Positions 26,401 to 35,220 are shown, numbered from the stretch's first letter. The stretch: DNA of 64,000 nucleotides from Actinoplanes sp. SE50/110 (GCF_900119315.1 NZ_LT827010.1:634501-698500), one strand, 5' to 3'. The notes: generated by a model not told the origin, from the sequence alone. Numbers and translations are program-made.

Positions 26401-26499
26401 AATGGGTGGCGGAACCACCGGATGGGGGGCCGACCGCCGGTCGGCGCCCCACTGGCGCTGGGCGTCCGGCCGGGGCTGGGCCACCGAGGTGCGCTGCAT
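23485..26499 (-). CDS. Membrane GT2 polysaccharide synthase fused to an EAL-like domain
   Basis: 1,004 residues from the ATG at 26499 (AAGGG upstream). After two N-terminal helices, a cellulose-synthase-like GT2 domain shows 'VTVLVPSYQEDERVV' (near 130), DADS (near 368) and QRQRW (near 511), the full D..DxD..QxxRW set. Four to six membrane helices follow. From about 780 a C-terminal EAL phosphodiesterase-like domain begins ('VFQPIFELESGDVVGYEALTRF'). It has YEALTRF instead of EALLR, VDDAGAG instead of DDFGTG and KLG instead of KxD. Several metal ligands are thus altered, suggesting a c-di-GMP receptor rather than an active phosphodiesterase. It probably makes and exports a beta-glycan under c-di-GMP control. 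Confidence 0.85.
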   Translation of the reverse strand: MQRTSVAQPRPDAQRQWGADRRSAPHPVVPPPISEGRIARGRLAIVLTIAVWAGYLAYTIFEQFIVGRASTARLAVEAIVYMLVITGLAASAMAYLITRIGFFYRSRGHQRSPRIVLDAFLAEPKTPTVTVLVPSYQEDERVVRTTLLSAALQEYPGLRVVLLIDDPQQPKTRSARDLLLSARRLPGAIEAELAVPFNRAQAAFEQFEQALADRGQRVGTSDDMRALAAEYRAATGWLYGLANRQEMVDHTDTFFVDHILNALAEELSTIAEALETGAEENATLPVARLVQLYSRLLAIFGVSMTSFERKRYVSLSGEPNKAMNLNSYIGLMGGSYQEVRTPMGLALVPAGPGRAQLTVPNPDYVLTLDADSVLLPDYALRLVHMMEQGASAGVAVAQTPYSAFPGAATRVERISGATTDIQHIVHQGMTQYDATFWVGANAVLRKKALDDICETAYEGDWEIKRYIQDRTVIEDTESTIDLGVHGWTLYNYPERLAYSATPPDFGSLCIQRQRWANGGLLILSRLKDQFKARNKREQKNRFGELFLRVNYMASIFWSSVCLVVMLVYPFNKDLLNPVLLLVSVPYFMMMAGDLKANGYKRLDVLRIYGFNLILLPVNLSGSFASLLQLLTGEKSQFKRTPKVRNRTTAATFYLLAPLALIALCGYTVVHDVQHKLWNNLAFAGFNLLLSLYAMIAFVGLGNTLIDLFAHLRAWLYRPVKPKNKATGTPVSSVPAPAALGGGAIGDWASVLHYGGAERGGSGMVAVRSSQAPVTRGRKASVSHSFEEFNFFTVFQPIFELESGDVVGYEALTRFADGSTPQLSLAAAQDQGLHIDLDAALIRAALASANSLPAGAWLAVNVSNDLLRRPHELAPLLDEANRPLVLEFRSPEAGDLERLPAGARFAVDDAGAGFDTLSRMETLRPEILKLGPATLAGIETSAARQAAIRTLVEFAEANDCTVIAEGIESAPQRDALRACGIRLGQGFYLGKPVPVERALADATSR

Positions 26500-26673
26500 G
26501 GGGTTGCCCTTCATGGGTTGTCGAATCCGGCCTCGGCACTGGGACCGTTCGACACCCCATCGGCGCTGGCAGGACACCGCATGAAGGTTTGACCGGAAAA
26601 CCTCGTGGGTCCTTCAGTCCGCCGCCGCGGCGCCGATGTGACTGCCCAGACACCCATGAACGAGAGGGCCCCG

Positions 26674-28284
26674 ATGCTCACCGACCGCGCCACCCCGCAG
26701 ACAGTGCGGCCGGACGACGATCCGCTGGCCGATCCGAACTGGCAGGAACCCGAGCAGCCCGGCGAGAGACTGTCCTGGTTCCGGTTGCTCTTCCTGATCC
26801 TGGCGCTCGGCGCGGTCGGCGCCGGCAGCACCTTCGGCGCGATGCGCCTCAGGGAGAACGCCGGCACCCGGGCCAAGTCGTGGGCGGTGCCGTACGTCGA
26901 CGTGACCCTCACGCCGACCTTCGAATTCCAGGATCCGGACGCCAACCCGGCGAACGACGTGGCCCTCGGCTTCGTGGTCGCCGACCGGACCGACGGCTGC
27001 GTGCCGAGCTGGGGCGGGGCGTACACGCTCGACGAGGCGGCCGCCTCCCTGGAACTCGACCGGCGGATCAGCCAGCTGCGCGCGGCCGGCGGCAACATCA
27101 TGGTGAGCGTCGGCGGCCAGAGCAACACCGAACTCGCGGTGGCGTGCGCCGACCAGGCGCGGCTCACCGAGGCGTACCGCCAATTGGTGAAGCGCTACCA
27201 GTTGGCCACCCTCGACCTGGATGTGGAAGGCGCCGCCCTGGGCGACCAGGCGTCGCTGAAGCGCCGCGCCGCGGCGCTGAAGACGGTGCAGGACGAGCGC
27301 AAAGCCGCCGGTGACCCGCTCGCCGTGTGGCTCACCGTGCCGGTCTCCCCGTCCGGCCTGACCGCCGACGGGCTCGCCGCGGTCCGCGCCACCCTCGACG
27401 GCGGCGTCGCACTGCGCGGTGTCAACGTGATGACCATGGACTACGGGACCGGGAACAGCGCGAACCCGGACATGCTCGGTCTCACCACGCAGGCCCTCGA
27501 CAACACCCACAAGCAGCTCACCGACCTGTACCTGCGACTCGGCGCGCAACTCACCTCGGCACAGGTGTGGTCGCGGATCGGCGCCACCCCGATGATCGGG
27601 CAGAACGACGTCGACACCGAACGGTTCACCGTCGCCGATGCCCAGGGACTCGCCACGTTCGCGGTCGACAAGGGCCTCGGCCGGGTATCCATGTGGTCGC
27701 TGAACCGGGACGCACGGTGCAAGGGCACCTTCACCAACGTGGTGGTGCACTCCAACACCTGCAGCGGTGTCGACCAGCAGGCGCTGGCCTTCTCCAAGGT
27801 GTTCGCCGGGCTGCCCGGCACCTCGGTCGGATCATCCGGCCGGGACGCGGTGGAGATCCCCAACCGGTCGTCGGCCATCGACGACCCGACGACCAGCCCG
27901 TACCCGGTGTGGCGGCTGACCGCGCAGTACGTGGGCGGCTACAAGGTGGTCTGGCACGGCGTCGTCTACCAGGCGAAGTGGGCCAACTCGGGAGCCGATC
28001 CGTCGGCGGACGACACGGCGGGGGCGCCGAACCCGTGGTCGGTGGTGGGGCCGGTGACCACGGGCGACAAGCGGCCGACGCCGACGCCGAACGTGACCGG
28101 CGTGACGAACGTGTGGAATCCCGGCACGTCCTACCATCGCGGAGATCGAGTCACTTACAACGATTTGCCGTACGAGGCCCGGTGGACCACCCGGGGCGAC
28201 GCACCGTCGACCGACTACCCGGTCGACCCGGATGAGGCATGGGCGCCGTTGTTCACGGTGCCCGGGGAACCGGTGGTGAACTGA
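26674..28284 (+). CDS. Membrane-anchored GH18 chitinase-like protein with two CBM5/12-like modules
   Basis: 536 residues. The ATG at 26674 is preferred because GAGAGGG precedes it; an ATG at 26656 lacks a Shine-Dalgarno sequence. An N-terminal cytoplasmic tail is followed by one transmembrane helix (about 35-55). The extracellular GH18 domain contains the catalytic signature DLDVE (DxDxE) near residue 180, 'IMVSVGGQ' and 'VMTMDYG'. The C-terminus has two small Trp-rich modules ('YPVWRLTAQYVGGYKVVWHG' and 'VWNPGTSYHRGDRVTYND') of the CBM5/12 chitin-binding type. Divergent from the GT2-EAL synthase, it may trim or remodel that enzyme's glycan; the pairing is inference. Confidence 0.85.
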   Translation: MLTDRATPQTVRPDDDPLADPNWQEPEQPGERLSWFRLLFLILALGAVGAGSTFGAMRLRENAGTRAKSWAVPYVDVTLTPTFEFQDPDANPANDVALGFVVADRTDGCVPSWGGAYTLDEAAASLELDRRISQLRAAGGNIMVSVGGQSNTELAVACADQARLTEAYRQLVKRYQLATLDLDVEGAALGDQASLKRRAAALKTVQDERKAAGDPLAVWLTVPVSPSGLTADGLAAVRATLDGGVALRGVNVMTMDYGTGNSANPDMLGLTTQALDNTHKQLTDLYLRLGAQLTSAQVWSRIGATPMIGQNDVDTERFTVADAQGLATFAVDKGLGRVSMWSLNRDARCKGTFTNVVVHSNTCSGVDQQALAFSKVFAGLPGTSVGSSGRDAVEIPNRSSAIDDPTTSPYPVWRLTAQYVGGYKVVWHGVVYQAKWANSGADPSADDTAGAPNPWSVVGPVTTGDKRPTPTPNVTGVTNVWNPGTSYHRGDRVTYNDLPYEARWTTRGDAPSTDYPVDPDEAWAPLFTVPGEPVVN

Positions 28285-28290
28285 GATTGT

Positions 28291-28318
28291 CGTGGGCGGG
28301 CCGTCAGGCCCGCCCACG
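28291..28318 (+). terminator. Hairpin terminator after the GH18 gene
   Basis: Perfect 12-bp GC stem with loop GTCA, 7 bases after the stop. It lies between convergent genes. Confidence 0.75.
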
Positions 28319-28341
28319 GCTGTTTCGCTGGCTAACCGCGA

Positions 28342-29097
28342 TCAGTGATTCGAGTGCGGGCCGCCCGCACCCGGGCCGCCCGCGCCGGGACCGCCCGCAC
28401 CGGGACCACCCGCGCCGGGACCCCCGTGCCCACCGGGACCGCCCGCGCCGGGGCCGCCTGCACCGGGGCCGCCTGCGCCGGGGCCGCCTGCGCCGGGGCC
28501 GCCTGCGCCGGGGCCGCCTGCGCCGGGGCCGCCTGCGCCGGGGCCGCCCGCGCCGGGACCCCCGTGCCCACCGGGACCGCCCGCACCCGGACCGTCGTGT
28601 CCGCCCGGACCCTCGTGTCCGCCGGGGCCCCCATGTCCGCCGGGGCCGCCCGGACCCTCGTGTCCGCCGGGACCGTCGTGTCCGCCCGGACCGTCGTGGT
28701 CCGGCCGGCCGTGCCCGGGCCAGTTCGGCCGGTTCGGCCAGTTGCTCGGCCAGATTCCCGGCCGCCACCGGCTGTCCCACCGCTGGTCCCAGTCGTTCTG
28801 GTCGACGACCAGCGCGAACGCTCCGCGCCGGACCCCCCACCGCACCCGCTCGCAGGCGTGGTCGTCCCAGGCCCGGAACCGCTCGCCGACCTGTCCGGCC
28901 CGCTCGCACGCCCAGAAGGTCCGGTAGTACCCCACGACCTCGTCGTCGTTCCACGGGTCCCGCTGCGCCTTGGCCGGCGCCTGGGAGTGTCCGGTCGCCG
29001 CAGTGCTGGGCGCCGCGGCGGCCGGCCCGGTCGCCAGCACGGCGCCGCCCAGCACTCCCAGGCCGGCGAGGCCGAGCACACGCATGGTGTTCCGCAT
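28342..29097 (-). CDS. Secreted protein with Gly/Pro/Ala-rich repeat tail
   Basis: 251 residues from the ATG at 29097 (AGAAGGGA upstream); the longer frame is unlikely. Signal peptide of about 30 residues ending ATGPAAAA. A small folded part (about 40-120) contains 'VGYYRTFWACERAG' and 'WDDHACERVRWG' with two Cys and many Trp. The remaining half is low complexity: first GPGGH(D/E) repeats, then about a dozen GAGGP pentapeptides, ending HSNH. No known family is recognised. A collagen- or elastin-like flexible surface polymer is a reasonable guess. The pentapeptide number is likely variable between strains. Confidence 0.7.
   Translation of the reverse strand: MRNTMRVLGLAGLGVLGGAVLATGPAAAAPSTAATGHSQAPAKAQRDPWNDDEVVGYYRTFWACERAGQVGERFRAWDDHACERVRWGVRRGAFALVVDQNDWDQRWDSRWRPGIWPSNWPNRPNWPGHGRPDHDGPGGHDGPGGHEGPGGPGGHGGPGGHEGPGGHDGPGAGGPGGHGGPGAGGPGAGGPGAGGPGAGGPGAGGPGAGGPGAGGPGAGGPGGHGGPGAGGPGAGGPGAGGPGAGGPHSNH
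28360..28700. repeat. 15-base tandem repeats encoding GAGGP/GPGGH
   Basis: Near-identical 15-mers of the type GCCGGGGCCGCCTGC are repeated head-to-tail (best preserved 28450-28545) and continue degenerately to about 28700. They encode the repeat tail of the secreted protein and are a likely slippage hotspot. Confidence 0.85.
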
Positions 29098-29520
29098 GAT
29101 CTTCCCTTCTGTCTTTTCCCCCCGAACTTCAATAACCATGACAGAAAGCACCAAACCCGCATAAAACCGAAACTCATCCTTTCAGCCCTACCTAGATCAC
29201 GTTCGGCGCCCACCCGGCTCGGATGCGGCGACCCGGGACGGGGTGCTCACGGCGTACCGCCGCAATGGAGGGATTGAGGTTTTGCGGGTTCGAGCGTCGG
29301 GACGGGAACGTACCGTCACTCGCTGTATAGACAGCCGACAGGTAACATTCCGTAGTGGACAGACGCGGAGCGGGCCGCCGTCGGGTTGAGTGGTCGTTAA
29401 GGGCGGATTCACCCACGTCCTTTGTGGGGTGAACCCCTTTCTGTTACCTGGCTGAGAGAATTCCGTCACCAAGCCTCCCTAATCTGCGGCGCACTCACTT
29501 CCATAGGGAGACCTGTTTCC
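29098..29520. other. Divergent promoter region between secreted-protein genes
   Basis: 423 bases without a supported gene, with AT-richer stretches near 29140-29170 and 29320-29350. The segment 29405-29475 contains GATTCACCCAC and, inverted, GGTTCACCCC-like blocks upstream of the nucleotidase. These recall PHO-box units but lack clean 11-base periodicity. Confidence 0.35.
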
Positions 29521-32500
29521 ATGCGTCCATATCTACGCAGCGTGAGTGCCGCTGCGAGCCCGCAGGCGATCCGAGCCTTGGGCGCCGCGGCCCTCGCGAC
29601 CGCGCTGGGTTTTGGTTTCTCCGGGCCGGCGTTCGCGGCCGAAGCCCAGATCCCCTTCATCAGCGAGATCCACTACGACAACGCCGGCTCCGACTCGGGT
29701 GAGGCGGTCGAGATCGAGGCGCCGGTCGGGTTCGACCTGAGCGGCTGGCAGATCGTCCTCTACAACGGGCACACCAACACGTCGTACGACACCAAGACGT
29801 TGTCCGGGGCCGTTCCGGCGGCGGGTGTGGTCGTGCAGACCTACCCGGCGAATGGCGTCGAGAATGGACCGGACGACGGTGTCGCCCTGGTCAAGCCGGA
29901 CGGCACGGTCGTCGAGTTTCTGAGCTATGAGGGCACGCTGGTCCCGGTCGACGGCCCGGCCACCGGCCTGACCAGCACCGACATCGGGGTCGCGGAGACC
30001 ACCAGCACCCCGGTCGGGCAGTCGCTGCAGAAGATCGACGGCAAGTGGACCGGCCCGGCCGCGAACACGTTCGGCGCCCTCAACAAAGCCGGTGGCACCG
30101 ACCCGGACCCGGCTCCGGCCGGTTGCACCACCGCGGTCACCAACACCATCGCCGAGGTGCAGGGCACCGGCGCGGCGTCCCCGCTGGCCGGGCAGAAGGT
30201 CACCGTCGAGGGCGTGGTCACCGCCGACCACCGCACCGGTGGCTTCGCCGGCTTCTACCTGCAGACCGCGGGCAGCGGCGGCGCCGATCGCCCGGTCGCC
30301 GCGGGTGCCGCGTCGGACGCCGTCTTCGTGCACGGCGGCACCGCGGACATCAAGATCGGCGAGCAGGTCCGGGTGACCGGCACGGTCACCGAGTTCAACT
30401 CGCTCACCGAGCTGTCGTACACCGCGAAGTCCGACGTCCAGGTCTGCGCCACCGACGCGACCCTGCCGACCGCGGTGCCGCTGAAGCTGCCGGCCGGCGA
30501 CGCGGTCCGCGAGTCGGTCGAGGGCATGCTGGTCGCGCCGGTCGGTGACTACACCGCCTCGGACCCGTACTACCTGACCACCTACGGCGAGGTCGTGCTG
30601 GCCGCCGGCGACAAGGTCGCCAAGGTGCCGACCGACGTGGCGAAGGCGGGCAGCGCCGAGGCCGCGGCGGTCAAGGCGGAGAACCGGGACCGCCGGATCC
30701 TGCTGGACGACGGCAAGACCACCAACCTGTCGGCGAACGGGATCGCCCCGCCGTACATCAGCAAGGAGCAGCCGATCCGGGCCGGCGACAAGGTCGCCTC
30801 GTTCGGTCCGGTGGTGCTCGACTACGCCTACGGTGACTGGCTGCTGGAGCCGACCACCCCGGTGTCCGCGGACACCCCGGCCGCGAGCCGGACCACCTTC
30901 GACGACAGCAACCCGCGGACCGCCAAGCCGGCGGCCGTGGGCGGTGACATCAAGGTGGCCAGCTTCAACGTGCTGAACTACTTCGTCCACTTCGGTGGCG
31001 ACGCGCGCGGCGCCACCGACGCCGCGCAGCTGGCCAAGCAGCAGGCGAAGATCGTCTCGGCGATCAGCTCGCTGGACGCCGACGTGGTCGCGCTGATGGA
31101 GATCGAGAACTCGGTCAAGTTCGACGCGAACGACCCGCAGCTGGCGCTGAAGACCCTGGTCGGCGCGCTGAACGAGAAGGACGGCGCGGGCACCTGGGAC
31201 TACGTGCGCACGCCGGCCGAGCTGCCGGGCCCCGAGTCGCAGGACGTCATCACCACGGCGATCATCTTCAAGCCGGCCAAGGTCACGCCGAAGGGCGCGT
31301 CCCGGTCGGTGAACGACGAGAGCGTGTGGTCGAACGCGCGGGAGCCGATCGCGCAGACCTTCCACGCCGGCAGCATCGACTTCACCGTGGTGGCCAACCA
31401 CCTCAAGTCGAAGAGCACCGGGGTGCCGCCGACCGGCGACAACGTGGACGCCGGCGACGGGCAGGGCCCGTACAACGGGGACCGCAAGCGTCAGGCGGCC
31501 GCGGTCGTCAACTTCGTCAAGGGTGTGGAGAAGGACAGCGGCACCGACAAGGTGATCCTGCTGGGCGACTTCAACTCGTACACCCAGGAGGACCCGATGC
31601 AGGTCCTCTACAGCGCGGGGTACACCGACGTGCACAGCGCCAAGGCGCCGGGGAAGAACTCGTACGTCTTCGGCGGCGAGTCCGGCTCCCTCGACCACGC
31701 GCTGACCACGCCGTCGCTGACCGACCGGGTCACCGGCGTCGACATCTGGAACATCAACTCGGTCGAGTCGTACGGCTTCCAGTACAACGGGTACGCGCCG
31801 TTCTACAGCCCCGACCCGTACCGGGCCAGCGACCACGACCCGGTCGTGATCGGCCTGGACACCAGCGCGCCGAAGCCGATCGACCTGCAGCTGCTCACCA
31901 TCAACGACTTCCACGGGCGCATCGAGGCCCCGTCGGCGGGCGTCGGTGGCGCGGCCCAGCTGGTCGGCATGGTCGACAAGCTGCGCAAGGACAACCCGAA
32001 CACGCTGTGGACGTCGGCCGGTGACAACATCGGCGCCTCGACGTTCGTCTCGTCGATCGACGGCGACAACCCGACCCTGGACGCGCTGAGCACCGGTGGC
32101 CTGGCCGCCTCCGCGGTCGGCAACCACGAGTTCGACAAGGGCATCGCCGACCTGACCGGGCACGTGCAGAGCCGGGCCAAGTTCCCGTACCTGGGCGCGA
32201 ACGTCTACGTCGACGGCAAGCGCGCGCTCCCGGCCTACTCGGTGCAGACCGTGGGCGGGGTCCGGGTCGGCTACATCGGTGTGGTCACCGGCGAGACCAA
32301 GTCGCTGGTCAGCCCGGACGGCATCAAGGGCGTGGAGTTCCACGACCCGGTCGCCGAGGCGAACCAGGTCGCGGCCGAGCTCTCCGACGGCAACGAGGCC
32401 AACGGGGAGGCCGACGTGGTCGTGCTGCTCACCCACGAGGGCGCCGCGACCGCGAACATCTCCAGCGCCGAGGCCCTGCAGAACGACCCGGTCTTCGGCC

Positions 32501-34320
32501 CGTTCACCAAGGCCGGCCCGGACATCGACGTGATCTTCAGCGGTCACACCCACCAGCCGTACGCGTTCGAGATCCCGATCCCGGGCACCGACCGGCTGCG
32601 TCCGGTGATCCAGGCCGAGGACTACGGCGTCAAGCTGGGCCGGGCGAAGCTGACCTACGACCCGGTCACCAGGTCGGTCACCGCGTCGACCGCCGAGCTG
32701 CTGCCGGTCACCGGCTACCCGGAGAACGCGGACGTCGCCGCGATCGTGACGGCGGCCAAGGCCAACTCCGCGGAGCTCGGCAAGAAGGTGCTCGGCAAGA
32801 TCACCGGCGACATCAAGCGGGCGGTCTCCAGCACCGGGTCCGAGGACCGCGGCGCCGAGTCGGACATGGGCAAGCTCATCGCCGACGTGCAGCTCGACCA
32901 GACCAGGGACGCCGGTCGCGGCGGCGCGCAGATCGCCGTGATGAACCCGGGCGGGCTCCGCAACGACCTGCTGTACGGCGCGGACGGCACGGTCACCTAC
33001 GCCCAGGCGTACGCGGTGCAGCCGTTCGCGAACGACGTGGTCACCAAGACGCTGACCGGCGCGCAGCTCAAGACGGCGCTGGAGCAGCAGTGGCAGCCGG
33101 ACACCGCGTCGCGTCCGGTCCTCTGGCTGGGCGTCTCGAAGGGCTTCACCTACCAGTACGACCCGACCCTGCCGAAGGGTTCGCGGATCATCGCCTCGTC
33201 GATGAAGCTGAACGGGGTCACCATCGACCCGGCCGGCTCGTACCGGGTGACGATGAACTCGTTCCTGGCCTCCGGTGGCGACAACTTCACCGTGCTGGGC
33301 GAGAACAACCCGAGTCGGACCACCACCGGCGACAACGACCTGACCATGCTGGTCAACTACTTCGCCCAGCACTCGCCGGTCAGCCCGGACCCGACCCCGC
33401 GGTCGGTGAAGTTCACCGACGGCACGGCGCCGACCGGGGCGTACGCGGTGAACGCGGCCGCGATCTGGACCGGGCAGACGGTCACCCTGACCCAGTCCTC
33501 GCTGGCCGACGACAAGTCCGCCGCCGCGAAGATCAAGCAGGTGGTCAACTGGGGTGACGGCAGCGCCGCCGAGACCCTGGAGGCCGGCGCCAAGTCCGCC
33601 ACGCACAAGTACGCGACGGCGGGCAGCTTCACCATCCAGGTCACGATCACCGACGAGGCCGGCAACGCGGCCACCGTCGCCGGCGGCACGGTCACGGTCG
33701 CCGCGCAGGCCGGCCAGTTCAAGCTGGACCGCGCCTCGATCTGGACGACCCAGGCGGTCACCCTGACCGGCAGTGTCGTCACCGCCGACTCGGTCAACAT
33801 CGGTTGGGGCGACGGGACCACCGGCTCGGCCTCGGCCGACATCGCGGTGGCGCACGCGTACACCAAGGCCGGTAAATACACGGTCACGGTGACGCCGGTG
33901 AACAAGCTCGGTGCCGGCGCCGCCATCCAGGCCGGTGTCGTCACGGTGGCCGACGACGTCTTCGCCCCGGCGCCCAGCCTGCTGGTGCCGAACCCGGCGA
34001 ACGTCGCCGAGAAGTGGACGAACCTGCACGGCACGGTCACCGACCAGGGGCTCGGCGTCGCGAGCGTCCGGGTCAAGGCGGTCGAGTACCGGGTCGACGG
34101 CAAGTGGTACTACTACCACGCCGGCGCCTGGTGGAAGTCGGCGTCCAAGGAGACGGCCATCTCCCGGGCCGACCTGCTCACCGCCGCCGTCAGCGGCAAC
34201 CTGTGGTCCGTGCGGGTGCACGGGGTGGCCACCGGCACGCTGCGGATCAGCTACAGCGCGGTGGACAGGGCGGGTAACACCTCGCCCGGTTACGTCGTGA
34301 ACCAGAAGCTGACCAGGTAA
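29521..34320 (+). CDS. Secreted ExeM/NucH-type endonuclease fused to 5'-nucleotidase, with PKD modules
   Basis: 1,599 residues. The signal peptide ends near residue 39 (GPAFAA). In order: a lamin-tail-like domain (about 41-200, 'ISEIHYDNAGSDSGEAVEI'), an OB-fold (about 210-310), and an endonuclease/exonuclease/phosphatase domain (about 475-775, 'ASFNVLNYF', 'LLGDFNSY', 'SDHDPVV'). A calcineurin-like metallophosphatase follows (about 790-1060: 'LTINDFHGR', 'GNHEFD', 'SGHTHQ'), then a 5'-nucleotidase C-terminal domain (about 1080-1280), PKD-like modules and a C-terminal Ig-like domain. It can plausibly degrade extracellular DNA or RNA and dephosphorylate the released nucleotides. GGGAG lies upstream of the ATG at 29521. 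Confidence 0.92.
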   Translation: MRPYLRSVSAAASPQAIRALGAAALATALGFGFSGPAFAAEAQIPFISEIHYDNAGSDSGEAVEIEAPVGFDLSGWQIVLYNGHTNTSYDTKTLSGAVPAAGVVVQTYPANGVENGPDDGVALVKPDGTVVEFLSYEGTLVPVDGPATGLTSTDIGVAETTSTPVGQSLQKIDGKWTGPAANTFGALNKAGGTDPDPAPAGCTTAVTNTIAEVQGTGAASPLAGQKVTVEGVVTADHRTGGFAGFYLQTAGSGGADRPVAAGAASDAVFVHGGTADIKIGEQVRVTGTVTEFNSLTELSYTAKSDVQVCATDATLPTAVPLKLPAGDAVRESVEGMLVAPVGDYTASDPYYLTTYGEVVLAAGDKVAKVPTDVAKAGSAEAAAVKAENRDRRILLDDGKTTNLSANGIAPPYISKEQPIRAGDKVASFGPVVLDYAYGDWLLEPTTPVSADTPAASRTTFDDSNPRTAKPAAVGGDIKVASFNVLNYFVHFGGDARGATDAAQLAKQQAKIVSAISSLDADVVALMEIENSVKFDANDPQLALKTLVGALNEKDGAGTWDYVRTPAELPGPESQDVITTAIIFKPAKVTPKGASRSVNDESVWSNAREPIAQTFHAGSIDFTVVANHLKSKSTGVPPTGDNVDAGDGQGPYNGDRKRQAAAVVNFVKGVEKDSGTDKVILLGDFNSYTQEDPMQVLYSAGYTDVHSAKAPGKNSYVFGGESGSLDHALTTPSLTDRVTGVDIWNINSVESYGFQYNGYAPFYSPDPYRASDHDPVVIGLDTSAPKPIDLQLLTINDFHGRIEAPSAGVGGAAQLVGMVDKLRKDNPNTLWTSAGDNIGASTFVSSIDGDNPTLDALSTGGLAASAVGNHEFDKGIADLTGHVQSRAKFPYLGANVYVDGKRALPAYSVQTVGGVRVGYIGVVTGETKSLVSPDGIKGVEFHDPVAEANQVAAELSDGNEANGEADVVVLLTHEGAATANISSAEALQNDPVFGPFTKAGPDIDVIFSGHTHQPYAFEIPIPGTDRLRPVIQAEDYGVKLGRAKLTYDPVTRSVTASTAELLPVTGYPENADVAAIVTAAKANSAELGKKVLGKITGDIKRAVSSTGSEDRGAESDMGKLIADVQLDQTRDAGRGGAQIAVMNPGGLRNDLLYGADGTVTYAQAYAVQPFANDVVTKTLTGAQLKTALEQQWQPDTASRPVLWLGVSKGFTYQYDPTLPKGSRIIASSMKLNGVTIDPAGSYRVTMNSFLASGGDNFTVLGENNPSRTTTGDNDLTMLVNYFAQHSPVSPDPTPRSVKFTDGTAPTGAYAVNAAAIWTGQTVTLTQSSLADDKSAAAKIKQVVNWGDGSAAETLEAGAKSATHKYATAGSFTIQVTITDEAGNAATVAGGTVTVAAQAGQFKLDRASIWTTQAVTLTGSVVTADSVNIGWGDGTTGSASADIAVAHAYTKAGKYTVTVTPVNKLGAGAAIQAGVVTVADDVFAPAPSLLVPNPANVAEKWTNLHGTVTDQGLGVASVRVKAVEYRVDGKWYYYHAGAWWKSASKETAISRADLLTAAVSGNLWSVRVHGVATGTLRISYSAVDRAGNTSPGYVVNQKLTR

Positions 34321-34333
34321 TCCGGTTTCTGCG

Positions 34334-34365
34334 GAGGCCCCCGTCGCGATCGCGACGGGGGCCTC
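34334..34365. terminator. Bidirectional terminator, 32-base perfect palindrome
   Basis: A perfect palindrome with arms GAGGCCCCCGTCGCGA and complement, followed by TTCCT. It separates the nucleotidase from the convergent LysR gene. Confidence 0.85.
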
Positions 34366-34368
34366 TTC

Positions 34369-35220
34369 CTAGGGGAAATGCTTCAGGAACGCGGTGAGCG
34401 CCGGATTCGGTCGCTCCTGCCAGACCAGCGCGAGCAGCGCCGGGACGTCGGCGCCGTCGATCGGGACGGCGGTCAGATCCGGGTGCGCGGCCGCCATCGA
34501 CTCGCTGAGCACCGCGACACCCAGCCCGCGCCGGGTCAGACCGGCGACCGTGTCCGGCGAGGTCGCGACGAGCGCGACCGCCGACCGCCCCGGGGTGCTG
34601 CGGTCCAGCGCGTCACGGATGCCGGTCCCCACCGGGAGGCAGATCACGGGGTACGCCGACAGCAGGCTGATCGGCACGCCCGGGCTCCCGGCGAGGTCGC
34701 TGGTGGGTGGCACCAGGGCCACGAGCCGTTCCCGGATCAGCACCCGGGTGGCCAGATGCTCGGGCGGAACGCCGGCCAGCCCGGCCAGCGCCACGTCCAG
34801 ACTGCCCGTGCGGACGCCGGCGACCAACTGATCCGAGTTGGCCTCGGCCAGCTCCAGCTCGATGCCGGGGTGCTCGGCATGGAAGGCGGCGAGCGCGTCG
34901 AACAGCGGCGCCACCTCGCAGCCGATCACCATGCCGATCGTCAGCCGGCCCCGGATGAGGCCCTTGACCTCGTCGATCGCGTCGCGCAGGTCGAGCGTGG
35001 AGTCGAGGGCGGCGCGGGCGTGGCGCAGCGCCACCGAGCCGGCGTCGGTGAGCCGGGCGGTGCGGCCGCTGCGGATGAACAGCTCGGCGCCGAGCTCGTG
35101 CTCCAGGGCCTTGATCTGGGCGCTGACCCCGGATTGCGTGATGTGCACCCGCTGGGCGGCGCGGGTGAAGCTGCCGGTCTCGGCGACCGCGACGAAGTAC
35201 TCCAGCTGACGCAGATCCAT
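34369..35220 (-). CDS. LysR-family transcriptional regulator
   Basis: 283 residues. The N-terminal HTH matches LysR type ('MDLRQLEYFVAVAETGSFTRAAQRVHITQSGVSAQIKALE'-like, residues 1-60), followed by a two-lobed effector-binding domain (about 90-283). It is divergent from an NTF2-like gene with 70 bases between starts, the classical LysR target arrangement, so it probably regulates that gene and itself. The effector is unknown. Confidence 0.9.
   Translation of the reverse strand: MDLRQLEYFVAVAETGSFTRAAQRVHITQSGVSAQIKALEHELGAELFIRSGRTARLTDAGSVALRHARAALDSTLDLRDAIDEVKGLIRGRLTIGMVIGCEVAPLFDALAAFHAEHPGIELELAEANSDQLVAGVRTGSLDVALAGLAGVPPEHLATRVLIRERLVALVPPTSDLAGSPGVPISLLSAYPVICLPVGTGIRDALDRSTPGRSAVALVATSPDTVAGLTRRGLGVAVLSESMAAAHPDLTAVPIDGADVPALLALVWQERPNPALTAFLKHFP

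Noticed and set aside
29533..34221. 1,562-codon open frame opposite the nuclease/nucleotidase gene
   Set aside because: Pure antisense shadow (Arg/Gly/Asp/Val-rich, no motifs). The plus-strand gene shows every expected catalytic motif.
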